Shown one piece after another: positions 31,301 to 42,233 of a stretch of DNA of 64,000 bases. The DNA lies in assembly GCA_018340805.1 (NCBI GenBank), contig JACMZG010001870.1:46472309-46536308 (forward strand), read 5' to 3'. The notes beneath the pieces were generated by a model. It was not told where the DNA came from, searched no databases, and worked only from the letters and a program-made list of their open reading frames with translations. This DNA comes from Microvelia longipes (Eukaryota > Arthropoda > Insecta > Hemiptera > Veliidae). The position numbers and the translations under genes are program-made. Within the stretch, counting starts at the first letter, position 1; every line of letters begins with the position of its first letter.

Positions 31301-32476
31301 CATTCAATTATTTACCTGATTTAAGATTGTTTATGAGTACTGTTAATAGGTTAGTAACAAATATAATGATTTGAGAAATGATTATGTACGTTTATTTATG
31401 AACATATTTATTATTGATTTCTTTAAATATTCCAAAATATTTTTGGAAAGTAAAACTTTATTTAACTAAATTGATTATTTTAAAATAAAATAAAAAAAAA
31501 CAGTTTGCAACTGTTTTTAGTTTGGTATATTTAATCTGCAGATGTAAAGAATAAATCTGAAGTCAGTCTTGATTTCACAGGACATGATTTTTTTAAAATT
31601 TAGATTAATTTTGACTAATATTTGTTCTCAAAATTTTATTAACTTTGTATGGTATTTCAAAATTAGTTTTTTAAAATAATTTTTTTTGTTAAAAATTTGA
31701 TTTTAAAAAATTTAGGATTAATTTTGTTCCATATTGTATACATAAAAAGTATCAATGTTACTAAAATATTTCTTTTTTAGCTTGGTCCAAGATGGAATCA
31801 TTAGGTGCGGAATATTTTCATGAGAAATACACTTTTCATTGATTATTTGAATATTGATTTTTTTTTTAAATTCATTGAATATTAAAACTTTTTTTTTAAA
31901 AAAACAATTATTATTATAATCTTAATGTAGATCAATTTTGACATATGACTGTTTCAAATTAAACATTTTATTTACTTTTTTAAGATTATTTGAGAAAAGT
32001 TATTTTCAAAAATGAATTTTTGTACTAAATATTGTTATTTTCATTTGTGGGATTTGAAAGTTTTAGTTCCTCTTCAGAGTACAATCACTGGATTGTTTCT
32101 CTATTAAGCCAATCGGATCTTTATAACTGTGTTAACGATAATACTTGTTGCAATTATGATTACTGTTGATTCCCCCCCCCAGAAAAAAAGAAAAGAAAAT
32201 TCATTTTATGATTTTCGGAATAAACTAATTTTTAGAACAAAATATTAAAATTTTACCATCTTATGCTACCAAGTTTATATTTTAATATGTTACACGCCTT
32301 TATTATTTATCTATTAAAATTTATATTTTAAATTTAATATATAGTTGAAAGTTTTTTTTGTTTATTGAAATTTTTATATTTATTTTAAATATTTTTTTTT
32401 TCGGAGGTAGCCTGTGAATTAGTAACTTTAGAGCCTAAAAAGCAAAGTTATCTTTTAACTACCTTTAGAAAAAATG
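31301..32476. other. AT-rich, no feature recognised
   Basis: Low-complexity A/T runs and a C-run at 32174-32182. No open frame or repeat pairing was found. Confidence 0.35.
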
Positions 32477-32848
32477 TTTATCTCCAGACTGTATATAATG
32501 TACAGTTTATTGACTGGTTTTAAGGGATTAAAGAAGCAATTTTTACTCCCAATGAAGAAAATTTACTTTTCACTCCCTTGGGAGTAAAAATTGCTTCCTA
32601 TAATTGGGGTTAGAACTCTTAAATCTTAATATAAGGGTGTTTTTTTGGCTTATTGTGTAAAGGGGACCCAAAAAAAATACTGGCTCAAAATCAGTTTCAG
32701 TAAAAAAAAGGTTGTTTAGAGCAAGAAAAAGATTTTTTTTTTGGGCGGCACCCCTAAATTTATGAGGGAAGAAAATACATAAAAAAGTATGAAAATAAAA
32801 ATACAACAATAGTTAAATGAAGTCAAAGTCTGGAGATAAAAATCTTGT
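32477..32848. mobile_element. small inverted-repeat element, copy 2
   Basis: Begins TTTATCTCCAGACTGTATA and ends GTCTGGAGATAAAA, as in 26836-27105. The interior has 'cactcccttgggagtaaaaa' pairing with 'tttttactccc' nearby. The 79-residue frame on the minus strand is not a gene. Confidence 0.6.
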
Positions 32849-33234
32849 ATGCACCTTGGGAGTCAAATGCTATTTTTTCTTTGCAATAATTACCTCCCTG
32901 CTTATCACTTGAACAACAAAGGATTGTTTTTAAAGAGTTTTAAGCTTTTAAAGTTTTAAAAAAGTTGTCTACCTCTGAAAATATAGCATATGCTACATGT
33001 GTGTCAAGTGTTTTCTCTTAACCTTGTCTATATTTACTGTCTTGCTTTACTCAAAATTGAATATATATTTCAGGGTTAAGAAGAAACTCAATTCACTACC
33101 TAGTAGCATAATATATGTTGTTTGTATATAATTTTATAAATTATTTTTTTTTTAGTTAAATATAGTTATATATTATTAAAATTGTAATTTTCTGTTACCA
33201 TGGTAACTATTTATGTTTGAAATAAAACAGAGTC

Positions 33235-33545
33235 TCTTCACTAATGATATATATTTGACATAGCCAGCTTTCAGTCTTAACAGATCATCATCAGTGCCGG
33301 CGAGCAGCGAAAAAAAGAGTCAGGAGATAGCGGTTACAGTTTCGTCTAAAGGTTGGTAGCTGACTTAAACCAGTCAGCTAGTCAACTGAGTAAGCTACAA
33401 ACCTCTAGACAAAACTGTAACCGCTGTCTCCTGACTCTTTTCTTTGTTGCTTGCCGGCACTGATGATGATCTGTTAAGATTGAAAGCTGACTATGTCAAA
33501 TATATATCATTAGTGGAGAAACTCTGTTTTAGTTCATTACTTGAA
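33235..33545. mobile_element. inverted pair with hammerhead-like cores
   Basis: The left arm starts ACAGAGTCTCTTCACTAATG and the right arm ends with its complement near 33525. The right arm reads CACTGATGATGATCTGTTAAG then ATTGAAAGCTGAC, which fits CUGAUGA, a short stem II and GAAA. The mirrored core is at 33267-33295. The arms are about 140 bp with a short centre. It has no coding capacity. Confidence 0.6.
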
Positions 33546-33664
33546 ACTCCACAACTCATTTTTCCTTATTTATGTTTGTTACGATTAAATAGAATCATTT
33601 CATAAACTTAAGCCATGAAATCATTGAATTTATGAAATAACTAAAATAACCTGTTAAAAATAAC

Positions 33665-34682
33665 AAGGGTGTTGACATACAGTATGTCCACGCATTGGGT
33701 TGCGCATATGTGTAAATGACAAAAAACTTCATACAGTATGTCCACGCATTGGGTTGCGCATATGTGTAAATGACAAAAAACTTCCTACAGTATGTCCACG
33801 CATTGGGTTGCGCATATGTGTAAATGACAAAAAATTTCATACAATATGTCCACGCATTGAGTTGCGCATATGTGTAAATGACAAAAAATTTCATACAGTA
33901 TGTCTACGCATTGGGTTGCGCATATGTGTAAACGACAAAAAATTTCATACAGTATGTCTACGCATTGGGTTGCCCATATGTGTAAACGACAAAAAATTTC
34001 ATACAGTATGTCCACGCATTGAGTTGCGCATATGTGTAATGAAAAAAATTTCATACAGTATGTTCATGCATTGGGTTGCACATACGTTAAATGACAAAAA
34101 ATTTCATACAGTATGTCTACGCATTGGGTTGCGCATATGTGTAAACGACAAAAAATTTCATACAGTATGTTCATGCATTGGGTTGCACATACGTGTAAAT
34201 GACAAAAAATTTCATACAGTATGTCCATGCATTGGGTTGCACACATGTGTAAATGACAAAAAATTTCATACAGTATGTCCACGCATTGAGTTGCGCATAT
34301 GTGTAAATGACAAAAAATTTCATACAGTATGTCCATGCATTGCGTTGCACATACGTGTAAATGACAAAAAATTTCATACAGTATGTCTACGCATTGGGTT
34401 GCGCATATGTGTAAACGACAAAAAATTTCATACAGTATGTTCATGCATTGGGTTGCACATACGTGTAAATGACAAAAAATTTCATACAGTATGTCTACGC
34501 ATTGGGTTGCGCATATGTGTAAACGACAAAAAATTTCATACAGTATGTTCATGCATTGGGTTGCACATACGTGTAAATGACAAAAAATTTCATACAGTAT
34601 GTCCACGCATTGAGTTGCGCATATGTGTAAATGACAAAAAATTTCATACAGTATGTCCATGCATTGCGTTGCACATACTTAG
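33665..34682. repeat. 54-bp minisatellite, about 19 units
   Basis: The unit contains CAGTATGTCCACGCATTGGG followed by TTGCGCATATGTGTAAATGACAAAAAATTTCATA split over two blocks (54 bp, 18 codons). Variants at C/T positions alternate in a higher-order pattern from about 34040 onward. It is open for 329 codons on the plus strand (33700-34689) and 198 on the minus (34064-34660), but both frames are repeat-driven. The array ends in 'agtaagtaagtaagta'. Confidence 0.95.
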
Positions 34683-34689
34683 TAAGTAA

Positions 34690-35127
34690 GTAAGTACTAC
34701 TTTACTTACTTGTAAATGATAATTAATTTCATTTTTCATTAAAAAGTTACTCTTCATAAAATTGTTTACTCATTTTAAAATGAACATTTATTGGAATAAA
34801 AAATTTGGATCATGAGCCTTGTACCAAAAAAGTACACTATTAAAGAAACTTCGCTTCACAATAATATTTGAAGTGGTTACAGACTTATCACCTGCCTGTC
34901 TTTTGACAGAGACTATAAGATTATAGGCTGAAGACTATAAATACTACGGCCTAGCAATCGGGGTGTAAGTGTCGATGCAGGGACAGACTGACCAGTTAAA
35001 GCAAGAGTGGCAGCCCTGCTTGTTCCACTAAGCCAGCAATAAACTTATTATAATGTAACTAATGATAATGTTTAAAACTTTTGATGAACATATTCAATAT
35101 TTATATATTTATTATAACTATGTAATA
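34690..35127. other. no feature recognised
   Basis: Unique-looking sequence. A short GC-richer part at 34955-35030 has no long frame. Confidence 0.35.
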
Positions 35128-35905
35128 GACTAGAGCCAAAAGGGGCCCTTAGCATGCTTGATCAAGGCCCTAAAGCAGTATAAATGCGTCTGAGAGATTC
35201 ATTTTTTAAAGTACTTAAAAATGTTCTCAAATTTTCAACTGAATCTATAAGCTTTAACGTCCCTGTTCTTTATTTGTGGATCGAAGAAGTTTGTAAGGGC
35301 CCAATGTGGTAAACTAGAGCCAAAAGAGGCCATTAAAATATTTGGCCTGGGGTCTAAACCAGCTAAAAAGGGATATAGAGATTAATGCTTTTAAGCCTAA
35401 ATCTAGACAAAACAAAAGACCTAAATCTAGGATTTTTAAGGCCCCTGTTCTTTATACCTGGTCCTTTAGGTGCCCCATTGGGTAGACTATTTGATAGATA
35501 CATTAAGATCAATTATATTTTTTTTATTTGACATGGTTTTTATATGTTTTGTACCTTTTGTAATTATTGTTAAAAAAAACATAATATTTTAAGTAAATAT
35601 TACTTTTAAAATAATAAACATAAGTTTTATTTTATTCAAATAAAATAATTTTATTAAATATTAAAATATATAGATAAAAATTATTTAAAAAATAAAATAA
35701 ATTGTAGTATTATAAACAGTTAAAAATAATAAAATAAAAATTTAATATTGCTTGTTATAATCATTAATACTATTCTAGTTAAATTTGGGCCCTATTACTT
35801 GTGATGCAGTGTAGCCCCCTCTCTTTATTGGGTCTCTTTAGATGTAGGTTTGGGTCCTTTAAAGCCTAACTCTTTTGAAGCCCTTTTTGGCTCAGTCTGC
35901 CATTG
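35128..35905. mobile_element. possible inverted-repeat element with 'gagccaaaaggggcc' motifs
   Basis: Left end AGACTAGAGCCAAAAGGGG and, near 35872-35898, the complement-like CCCTTTTTGGCTCAGTCTG. A second direct motif copy lies at 35312-35330 ('actagagccaaaagaggcc'). The ends could fit a decayed DNA transposon. Classification is uncertain. Confidence 0.4.
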
Positions 35906-36111
35906 TCTAGATGTGCATACAATGCAACAATCAATCAGATAGAAAGTGTTAAGAGAAAGCAGTACAAAGAGGTAAAAAATTAATTATCAATTCATTGTTA
36001 AATAATTAGTGGACTGACATCGATATTGTTGTTAAGAAACAAATTAATAATAATTCCATTGAAAATAATTATTATAAGAAGCTAGCATCATTGTAAAATA
36101 AATAAACAATT

Positions 36112-36235
36112 TTATTTAAAGAATTTTCCGCCCATAGGGTATTCACCCACAGGAACCACCTCAAGTAGACGGCATTCAATGTGCTCTAAGTAATAATTAA
36201 AGTTGATGATTTCATAAATTTGAGCCCTTTTTCTA
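36112..36235 (-). repeat. fragment related to the SINE-like repeat at 17350
   Basis: 'gggtattcaccc' then 'caggaaccacctcaagt' and 'agtaataattaaagttgatg' parallel 17397-17475. Confidence 0.5.
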
Positions 36236-36720
36236 ACTGAACTGTACTATTAATATTTTAAAATAAGCTTTCTTTTTTTTAGATCATGTAATTTAAGTTC
36301 CTCTAAAGACGAACCTCATTAATAATTTTTATCGTCATATTTTGATCATAATTGGAACATGTATGGTTTAGGAAATAATGTTAAATTAGAAGGTGCATTC
36401 TGATATTTTGTGCTAAGTTATATAAACTTTCTATACCCCTGATATTAACAGGTAGAGTCTAAAGTAAATATGTCTTAGATATGTGGAGTTAGATTGTCAA
36501 AACTGGATAAAAATGTCCACTCACTAATTTTCAATGTAAAACATTCTCTAATTTGTTTTTAAAACTAATTATTTAATCATGAAATAATAAAACTAAGTTT
36601 CAATGTTCACAAAAGCCTTAAAAATGCCAGTGGTCATACTTAGCAGCCTAGTTCATATTCATTTTGAAAGCAATATATTTCATTATTGTATTACATGTTT
36701 TGTTAATTTTTGATTGCAGT

Positions 36721-37556
36721 TATAATATAACACACGGCTAAAGTCAGTTGACAGCGCGCCAAAAAATGAGGGAGGGAAAGAATTCTATTGGTTTAGACCG
36801 ACCGCGCCCCTTCCCCCTCCACTTCATGCCAACCTCGGTTCAAAAAATACTTTTTTTGTAAATAAAATCATAAAAAGGCAACACTGGTTGTAATCATTTG
36901 TAACCTCGCATCACTTTTATTTCCCTCGTTGCGCATTGTGATTTGTTTGAGTTTGTTTCGTTTCATTTCAATCTGTGTATTGTGTCATATTATTTCTATA
37001 ATATGAAACAATACGCATTCATATTATAGAAAAAAGTAGTTGATTTTGGAAAGAAGTAAAATATAATTACATATTTAAATACATCTTTAAATGATATATA
37101 AATACATCATGCAACATTAAAACGTCATTTATTTAAACAAAGTATGCCGTTAATATTGCAGTAAACATAAGTGAAATCTATCTATAATAAATAAGTAATT
37201 ATAGCTGACGATTTAAATGAACTTTCATCATAGAACTATTATGATCCATTGCATTACGTAATTAACAACCTTAACTCCACTTAATTCATAGTTCTGAACA
37301 AAGTTAAAACAACACTTAGTAGGTAAATATAAAAGATACAACAATATTCCTACTTAAAAAATAAATAAATAATTTTTAAAAAATACAGTATCAAAATAAA
37401 AACAAATTATTAAATTTAAAACATAACCTAACTTACAGTGTTGTCAGAGTAAGGATTTTTGTTACTTAAAAGAAGGGATTTTTTGTTAAAAAAAGAGGGT
37501 TGAAAGCATTGAGATTTTGGCAGGCAGTCAACTGACTTCAGCCGTGTGTTATACAA
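36721..37556. mobile_element. DNA transposon with ACACGGCTAAA inverted ends, long form
   Basis: Begins TATAATATAACACACGGCTA and continues AAGTCAGTTGACAGC. The right end is GTCAACTGACTTCAGCCG followed by TGTGTTATA. The length is about 835 bp. Short relatives are at 58278-58454 and 60517-60633. No transposase frame is visible. Confidence 0.7.
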
Positions 37557-37859
37557 TAAACATAATAATTTTGACAGATGTAAACAAATTTTTTCATATA
37601 ATGATAAGTGTTGCACCAGTAAATATATATGTTCACCAATAATTTAAAAGCTGAATTTTTAGTGGCTACAGAATTTTCACTGCTAGATGTTTACGTTTTA
37701 CTGTATGTCATTCGTCCTGAAACTGTGAGAAGATTAAATGAACGTGTGTTTGAAAATTCAAAAATCAATATGAGAGACGTTTGAGCCAGTGGATTCCATA
37801 TTATTAGGATTCAAAATAAAGGTCTACCCACAAATATAGTTAAAAGTATTTAATGAAAG

Positions 37860-37900
37860 GGAAACTGGTTTTCAACCAAATTAAGGTCATCCTCAGTCAT
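37860..37900 (-). ncRNA. hammerhead-like core, solitary
   Basis: On the minus strand CTGAGGATGACCTTAATTTG runs into GTTGAAAACCAG. This fits CUGANGA, a GACC/GGUU stem II and GAAA. No inverted partner was found nearby. Catalytic activity is not demonstrated. Confidence 0.4.
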
Positions 37901-38204
37901 TATTTTTTTGGCATTTTTAAATAAGAAATAAAAAATGTATTGTCTTGAAGTACAATTTTTGAGTACAGTGGCAACATGGCATTGTTCATCTTTAGGTCAT
38001 ACAGCCATAACTTTAATCTTGCATATTCTGTCATTTCATTATTTGAGTACAAATCTCCTGATTGAATCAATTTATACCAAACACACACTTTAAGGTTTAT
38101 TTCCACAATTAATTTTAAAATCGTCTGTTATTTATACTTTAATAGACGGTTTTAATAAATGAATTTAACATAAATTTTTTTTTTATTTATTATTATTTTA
38201 TAAA

Positions 38205-38232
38205 TTATTTATACATATATATATATATTGAC
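38205..38232. repeat. short (TA)n tract
   Basis: A short TA run at a region rich in 'tttattatt'. Confidence 0.7.
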
Positions 38233-38484
38233 CAAGAAGTGGTACGGTACCCCTTTTTCTGATTTTTAATGTCGATAGTCCAAGAACGGGATAAGAAAAA
38301 ATGAGATATTGTGGTGACTTTTGGGCCAAGTTTGCCGAAAGTCAATTTCGGCCTGAAAGTGACTGTGGCCCAGCACTGACCACGCTCAATGCTACTTAAT
38401 TTTATGACCCAACACAAATTATGGATATGCTTTAAAATTATTTTTAATCATGCCTAAAAATATATATATATTTAAATAACAAAA

Positions 38485-38840
38485 ATACAACCAAAAAAAT
38501 ATATATTTAAAGAATTAGAACCACTCAACTAAGCAAAATAAATCTAACAAAACAAATCTAAATATAAATTATAATTATATAATCTAGTAATTATATAATT
38601 ATTAATTATGTAATCTAATTATTATCTAAAACAACCTATTATTATTTTTTAGTTATATAAAAGGACTTTTAATTATATGCCTTATTTAATTTTGTATTAT
38701 TTTTTGATAAAACCCTATATTTGCTGCAGGGTGGATTTTGTGTTTTCCTTTAAGGTAACTATTGTTTTTTAGATTTATTTTGCTTGGTTGAGCAGTTCTA
38801 ATTATTTAAATATATATTTTTTGGTTGTATGTTTGATAAT
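38485..38840. mobile_element. foldback with CAACCAAAAAATATATAT ends
   Basis: Left arm ATACAACCAAAAAAATATAT continues to 'gcaaaataaatctaa'. The right arm (38768-38830) is its complement, 'ttagatttattttgcttggttgag' ending GGTTGTAT, here split for length. The arms are about 65 bp with a 220-bp centre. Confidence 0.6.
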
Positions 38841-39379
38841 TAAATGTATTTCTTTTTTAAGCACGATTATGGCCAGCTTGGCCAAAACTTTGCCGCAATA
38901 ATTCATATAACTTGGGCTATCAACATTAAAAATGCGTATATAGTGTGTAATGAAAATTGCATCCTAGTGTGTATAAAAATTATATATATTTTTACTTAAA
39001 ACAATAATTATAAAAGATTAAAAAAACATTTAAAAGGACAACCTATGTGTTGTTTTTAAACTACCTTAATTTGTTTATCAGAAAATAAACGATTATTTAT
39101 GCATGGAGTTTTGAGGAGAAACAGTTTTAGAGACTTCATCTTGAGGCGATATGACTGTTCCATTGTTATTGTTGTTATTAAGAACTTCAAGTTCATAATA
39201 GTTGATAAACCATTTATAGTGCTAATCAAAGGGCTTCTCATGCAATGTGTCAATTTAAAAAATAAATTGATAGAGAAGTTACATATAAAAGAATAATTGG
39301 ACCAAAGAGAAGGAAATTTATCAAATGAAAATTCAATGTGGAATTTCAAAACAATAGGCTTATTGCAAATTTAATAGGA

Positions 39380-39735
39380 CTTCTTCATTTGAAGCTTTAG
39401 GTATTCTGGTGGTGACACAGTCAATGTAGATGAAGAATCTGACATTTCGCTTCCACTGTGGAAGTCTTCTTGAGGAATGTAGGACATCATGGATAAAATC
39501 TTAATGCTATAAAAGACCGAACTGAAGGAGACGATGATAGCCATATTAGAGACAGGTATAATACGGCCATCCTCGTCTCCTTCTTCACTTCAGTTTTGTA
39601 GAGCATTTTGTTTTTATCCATGATGCCCTACGTTCCCGAAGATGCCTCCCACAGTGGAAGCGAAACGTCGGATTCTTCATCTACATTGACCGGGTCACCA
39701 CAGGAAGACCTAAACCTTCATGACAATAACCACGG
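39380..39735. mobile_element. inverted pair with hammerhead-like cores
   Basis: The left arm (complement of the right) carries 'gaagaatctgacatttcgc'. The right arm reads CCCGAAGATGCCTCCCACAG then TGGAAGCGAAACGTCGG, a stem-loop (CTCCCAC/GTGGAAG) between GAAGA and GAAA boxes. Arms flank 'accgaactgaaggagacgat' and its mirrored 'cttcacttcagtttt'. Inferred Penelope-type terminal repeats without an ORF. Confidence 0.5.
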
Positions 39736-39828
39736 AAGTCCACGCAGTTTACTTCTTCATTTTTATATGAAACTAATGGATTTTTAAAATTGGTTTATCA
39801 AAGCTGTTTAATTGGATTCCTCTAATTT

Positions 39829-39985
39829 TCTATTCAACATTTGATAGATCAATGGATTAGTCCCATCATTTTTTTTGAAAATACCTAAGAATACTGCTCC
39901 ATTTATCTATTCAACAATCCATAGATCAATAAAGTAGTACCATGGATTTACTGAAAGTACCTAATAATACTGCTCAATAAATTAA
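39829..39985 (+). repeat. two 77-bp units also present at 46010-46090
   Basis: The unit starts CTATTCAACATTTGATAGAT and ends AATACTGCTC. The second unit is diverged. Related units at 46010-46090 and loosely at 46160-46240 lie on the other side of the LINE/Penelope cluster. Confidence 0.6.
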
Positions 39986-40134
39986 ATTTAAACCCTAATT
40001 TAAATAGTCATGCCGCTGTTACTTCTGGTGCTCTTCCCAAAAGAACCCGCTTACATCCTTCCAAATTCCACTACTGACTTCACCTCATACTTTCAAACTT
40101 TCTTGAATGATCTCCGCCTTATTTTATAACCTCT

Positions 40135-41010
40135 TTGTACACCTATATAGATCTAAACTACTCTTTTAAGTTCGGTCATTCCCGCCAAGGAAACGCCATG
40201 ATCTCTCCAACGTCTCAGTCTGTTGTCATCCTACTCTGGAACGGTAACGGTGCAACGCAACATCGTCAGGAACTAGACCTCATTCTTCAAGACAGAAGAA
40301 TCGACATTGCCCTCATCACAGAAACACGTTCACATTTTATCATTTTTAACACTGCATGCAGAACAGGTCATCCAGATGACACTGCACCCGGGGGCAGTGG
40401 GATCCTAATACGAAATTCTATATCCCACTATGTCATTCCCTCTACTGTACGGAAGCTATTCAGTGTGCGTCCATTTCACTCAACTTGGTTCCTTTTAGCT
40501 ATACTTTTTCTTCTGTCTATTGTCCTCGAGTTTCCAATCAAGATTTCATTACCTTATTCCAATCGTTGGTCGGGATTGCAATGTAAAAAACCAAATGTTT
40601 GGGTGTCGTGCTAGTAACCTTCGTTGTACAAAAGATTTAAGGTAGCAGTGCATGGGTTTTTGGGTTTTATACCAACCCTCAAAATCTAATAATATTAATC
40701 CTCCAGGCATCGATATCCGTAACGTCATTTCCTCCACAAACTTTCAAATCCACTCTCCTAGCGAATACGCCTACTTTCCAACCGATTACTAGATCTCCTA
40801 GATTATTTTGTTTTCTCTGTACCTTCAAACCCTAAACTAATGACACATTAGTTGGCACAGCTTTCAAAACTTTACTTGAATAAAAACTTGACCTAACCAT
40901 ACCACTAAAAACAGCGACAGATGTAGATAATGCAGTTGTACAACTACTTACTGAATCAATACAAACGTCAATCTGGGACTCAACTATTGAACAAAACTTA
41001 AAACGATGGA
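40135..41010 (+). pseudogene. jockey-like LINE, endonuclease domain fragment
   Basis: An open stretch from about 40199 encodes VVILLWNGNGATQHRQELD, IDIALITETRS and GGSGILIRNSISHYV, the start of the apurinic-type endonuclease of non-LTR elements. After a frame break near 40600 the C-terminal endonuclease region appears as VISSTNFQIHSPSEYAYFP, then a stop-containing linker (DVDNAVVQLLTESIQT). The copy is defective and stops near 41010. Confidence 0.75.
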
Positions 41011-41880
41011 GGCTTCAAGAAAGTTTTAAGCTCCCTCTTTCAAATTCTCTGAAAATGGTTTATTTTGCTCATTTTAGCGAATTTTCATAATGAAAATGAC
41101 GCTTATGAGGTTGTTCGGATGACGGAATTTGAGGGAGGGGGGGGGCAATTCAGATAGGCTCCCTGATATCAAAAATATATGTACAAGATCTACTTTTTGG
41201 TATGATGAACAATAACTCTTAAAGGCTTTCTCAAATCGAAAGGAAACTTTGCACATCGCGAGATGTTGGGGAGGTTACAAGGCTTTAACCGTGGGGCTTT
41301 GGGTTAAATCTCCGGGTGACCAGTCCGGAACTTCACAGAAAAAGGGGATTCCTTTGACTAGGATTCCTGGCCTGGTTGTATCTGAAAGATATCAGGGTGT
41401 TAATCAGAAAACATAAGTAGAATTTAGTGTTTATGATTATATTTAGTGAAACTAAATATAAGTTGTATAGGTTATATATGTATAATTATTATTAAAACAA
41501 TAGTATTAGTAATTCTTAACAGGGTAGGTAAGATCAGTCAGTGCTCAAGTTTATCAATAATATTACTATGCATATACGGAAAGTAAATCCACTACTATAG
41601 GACAAAGTATTACTTACAAGTCGCTAAGATCATGCAAAAGGGAGCATGTTACTGGACTAGCACTGGATCACTCTTAAGTATTTACTGACGCGGATGTCTA
41701 CCTGATTAGACTACTCGATTACTTTTTTACGACTGATTTACGACTGATCGGTTACTGATCTATCACTGCTTCATTTGAACTCCTTCGTTACAACTATACA
41801 TATAACAACAATATTTCTCAAAACTTGGTTTAAGTGTCAGGACAGGAGGGAGCTACACATAGTTGCTATTTCTAGCAAAC
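41011..41880. other. no gene recognised
   Basis: Contains a G-run at 41138-41146 and a stretch 'atgaggttgttc..atgacgga.ttgaggg' (41086-41140) repeated at 60676-60715. Otherwise nothing is assigned. Confidence 0.4.
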
Positions 41881-42023
41881 CTTCTAACTCCTGTCCTAAC
41901 AATAATTACCCAATAATCATCAGCGAAAAGAAAAGCAGCAGGTACTAATTAACGCATGACGTAGGGCAAGTCGTTCATATAAATAAGAAATAAGATAGGA
42001 CCTAATACAGGCCCCTGTCTAAC

Positions 42024-42035
42024 ACCGTGTATTAT
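42024..42035. repeat. 12-bp target duplication, left copy
   Basis: ACCGTGTATTAT, identical to 45015-45026 on the other side of the Penelope-like element. It lies within the interrupted RT reading frame. Confidence 0.85.
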
Positions 42036-42121
42036 AAACATGGTTAATATTTAATACACTTGAGTTTAAAAAAATATATATATTTAAATTGTCAAACCAC
42101 AATACATAAAAAAGAAAAACT

Positions 42122-42160
42122 GACCGGTTTCGACTATTACTTAGTCATCTTCAGAGTACT
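42122..42160 (-). ncRNA. hammerhead-like core in the left Penelope repeat
   Basis: The complement reads CTGAAGATGACTAAGTAATA then GTCGAAACCGGTC, identical to the right copy. Stem II is GACTA/TAGTC. Confidence 0.5.
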
Positions 42161-42233
42161 TTTTATAAACTGAGTTGCTTAAATTGAAGGAGAAGGTCTA
42201 AGATGTGTGTGGGGGTGGGGTGTTGTTGGATGA

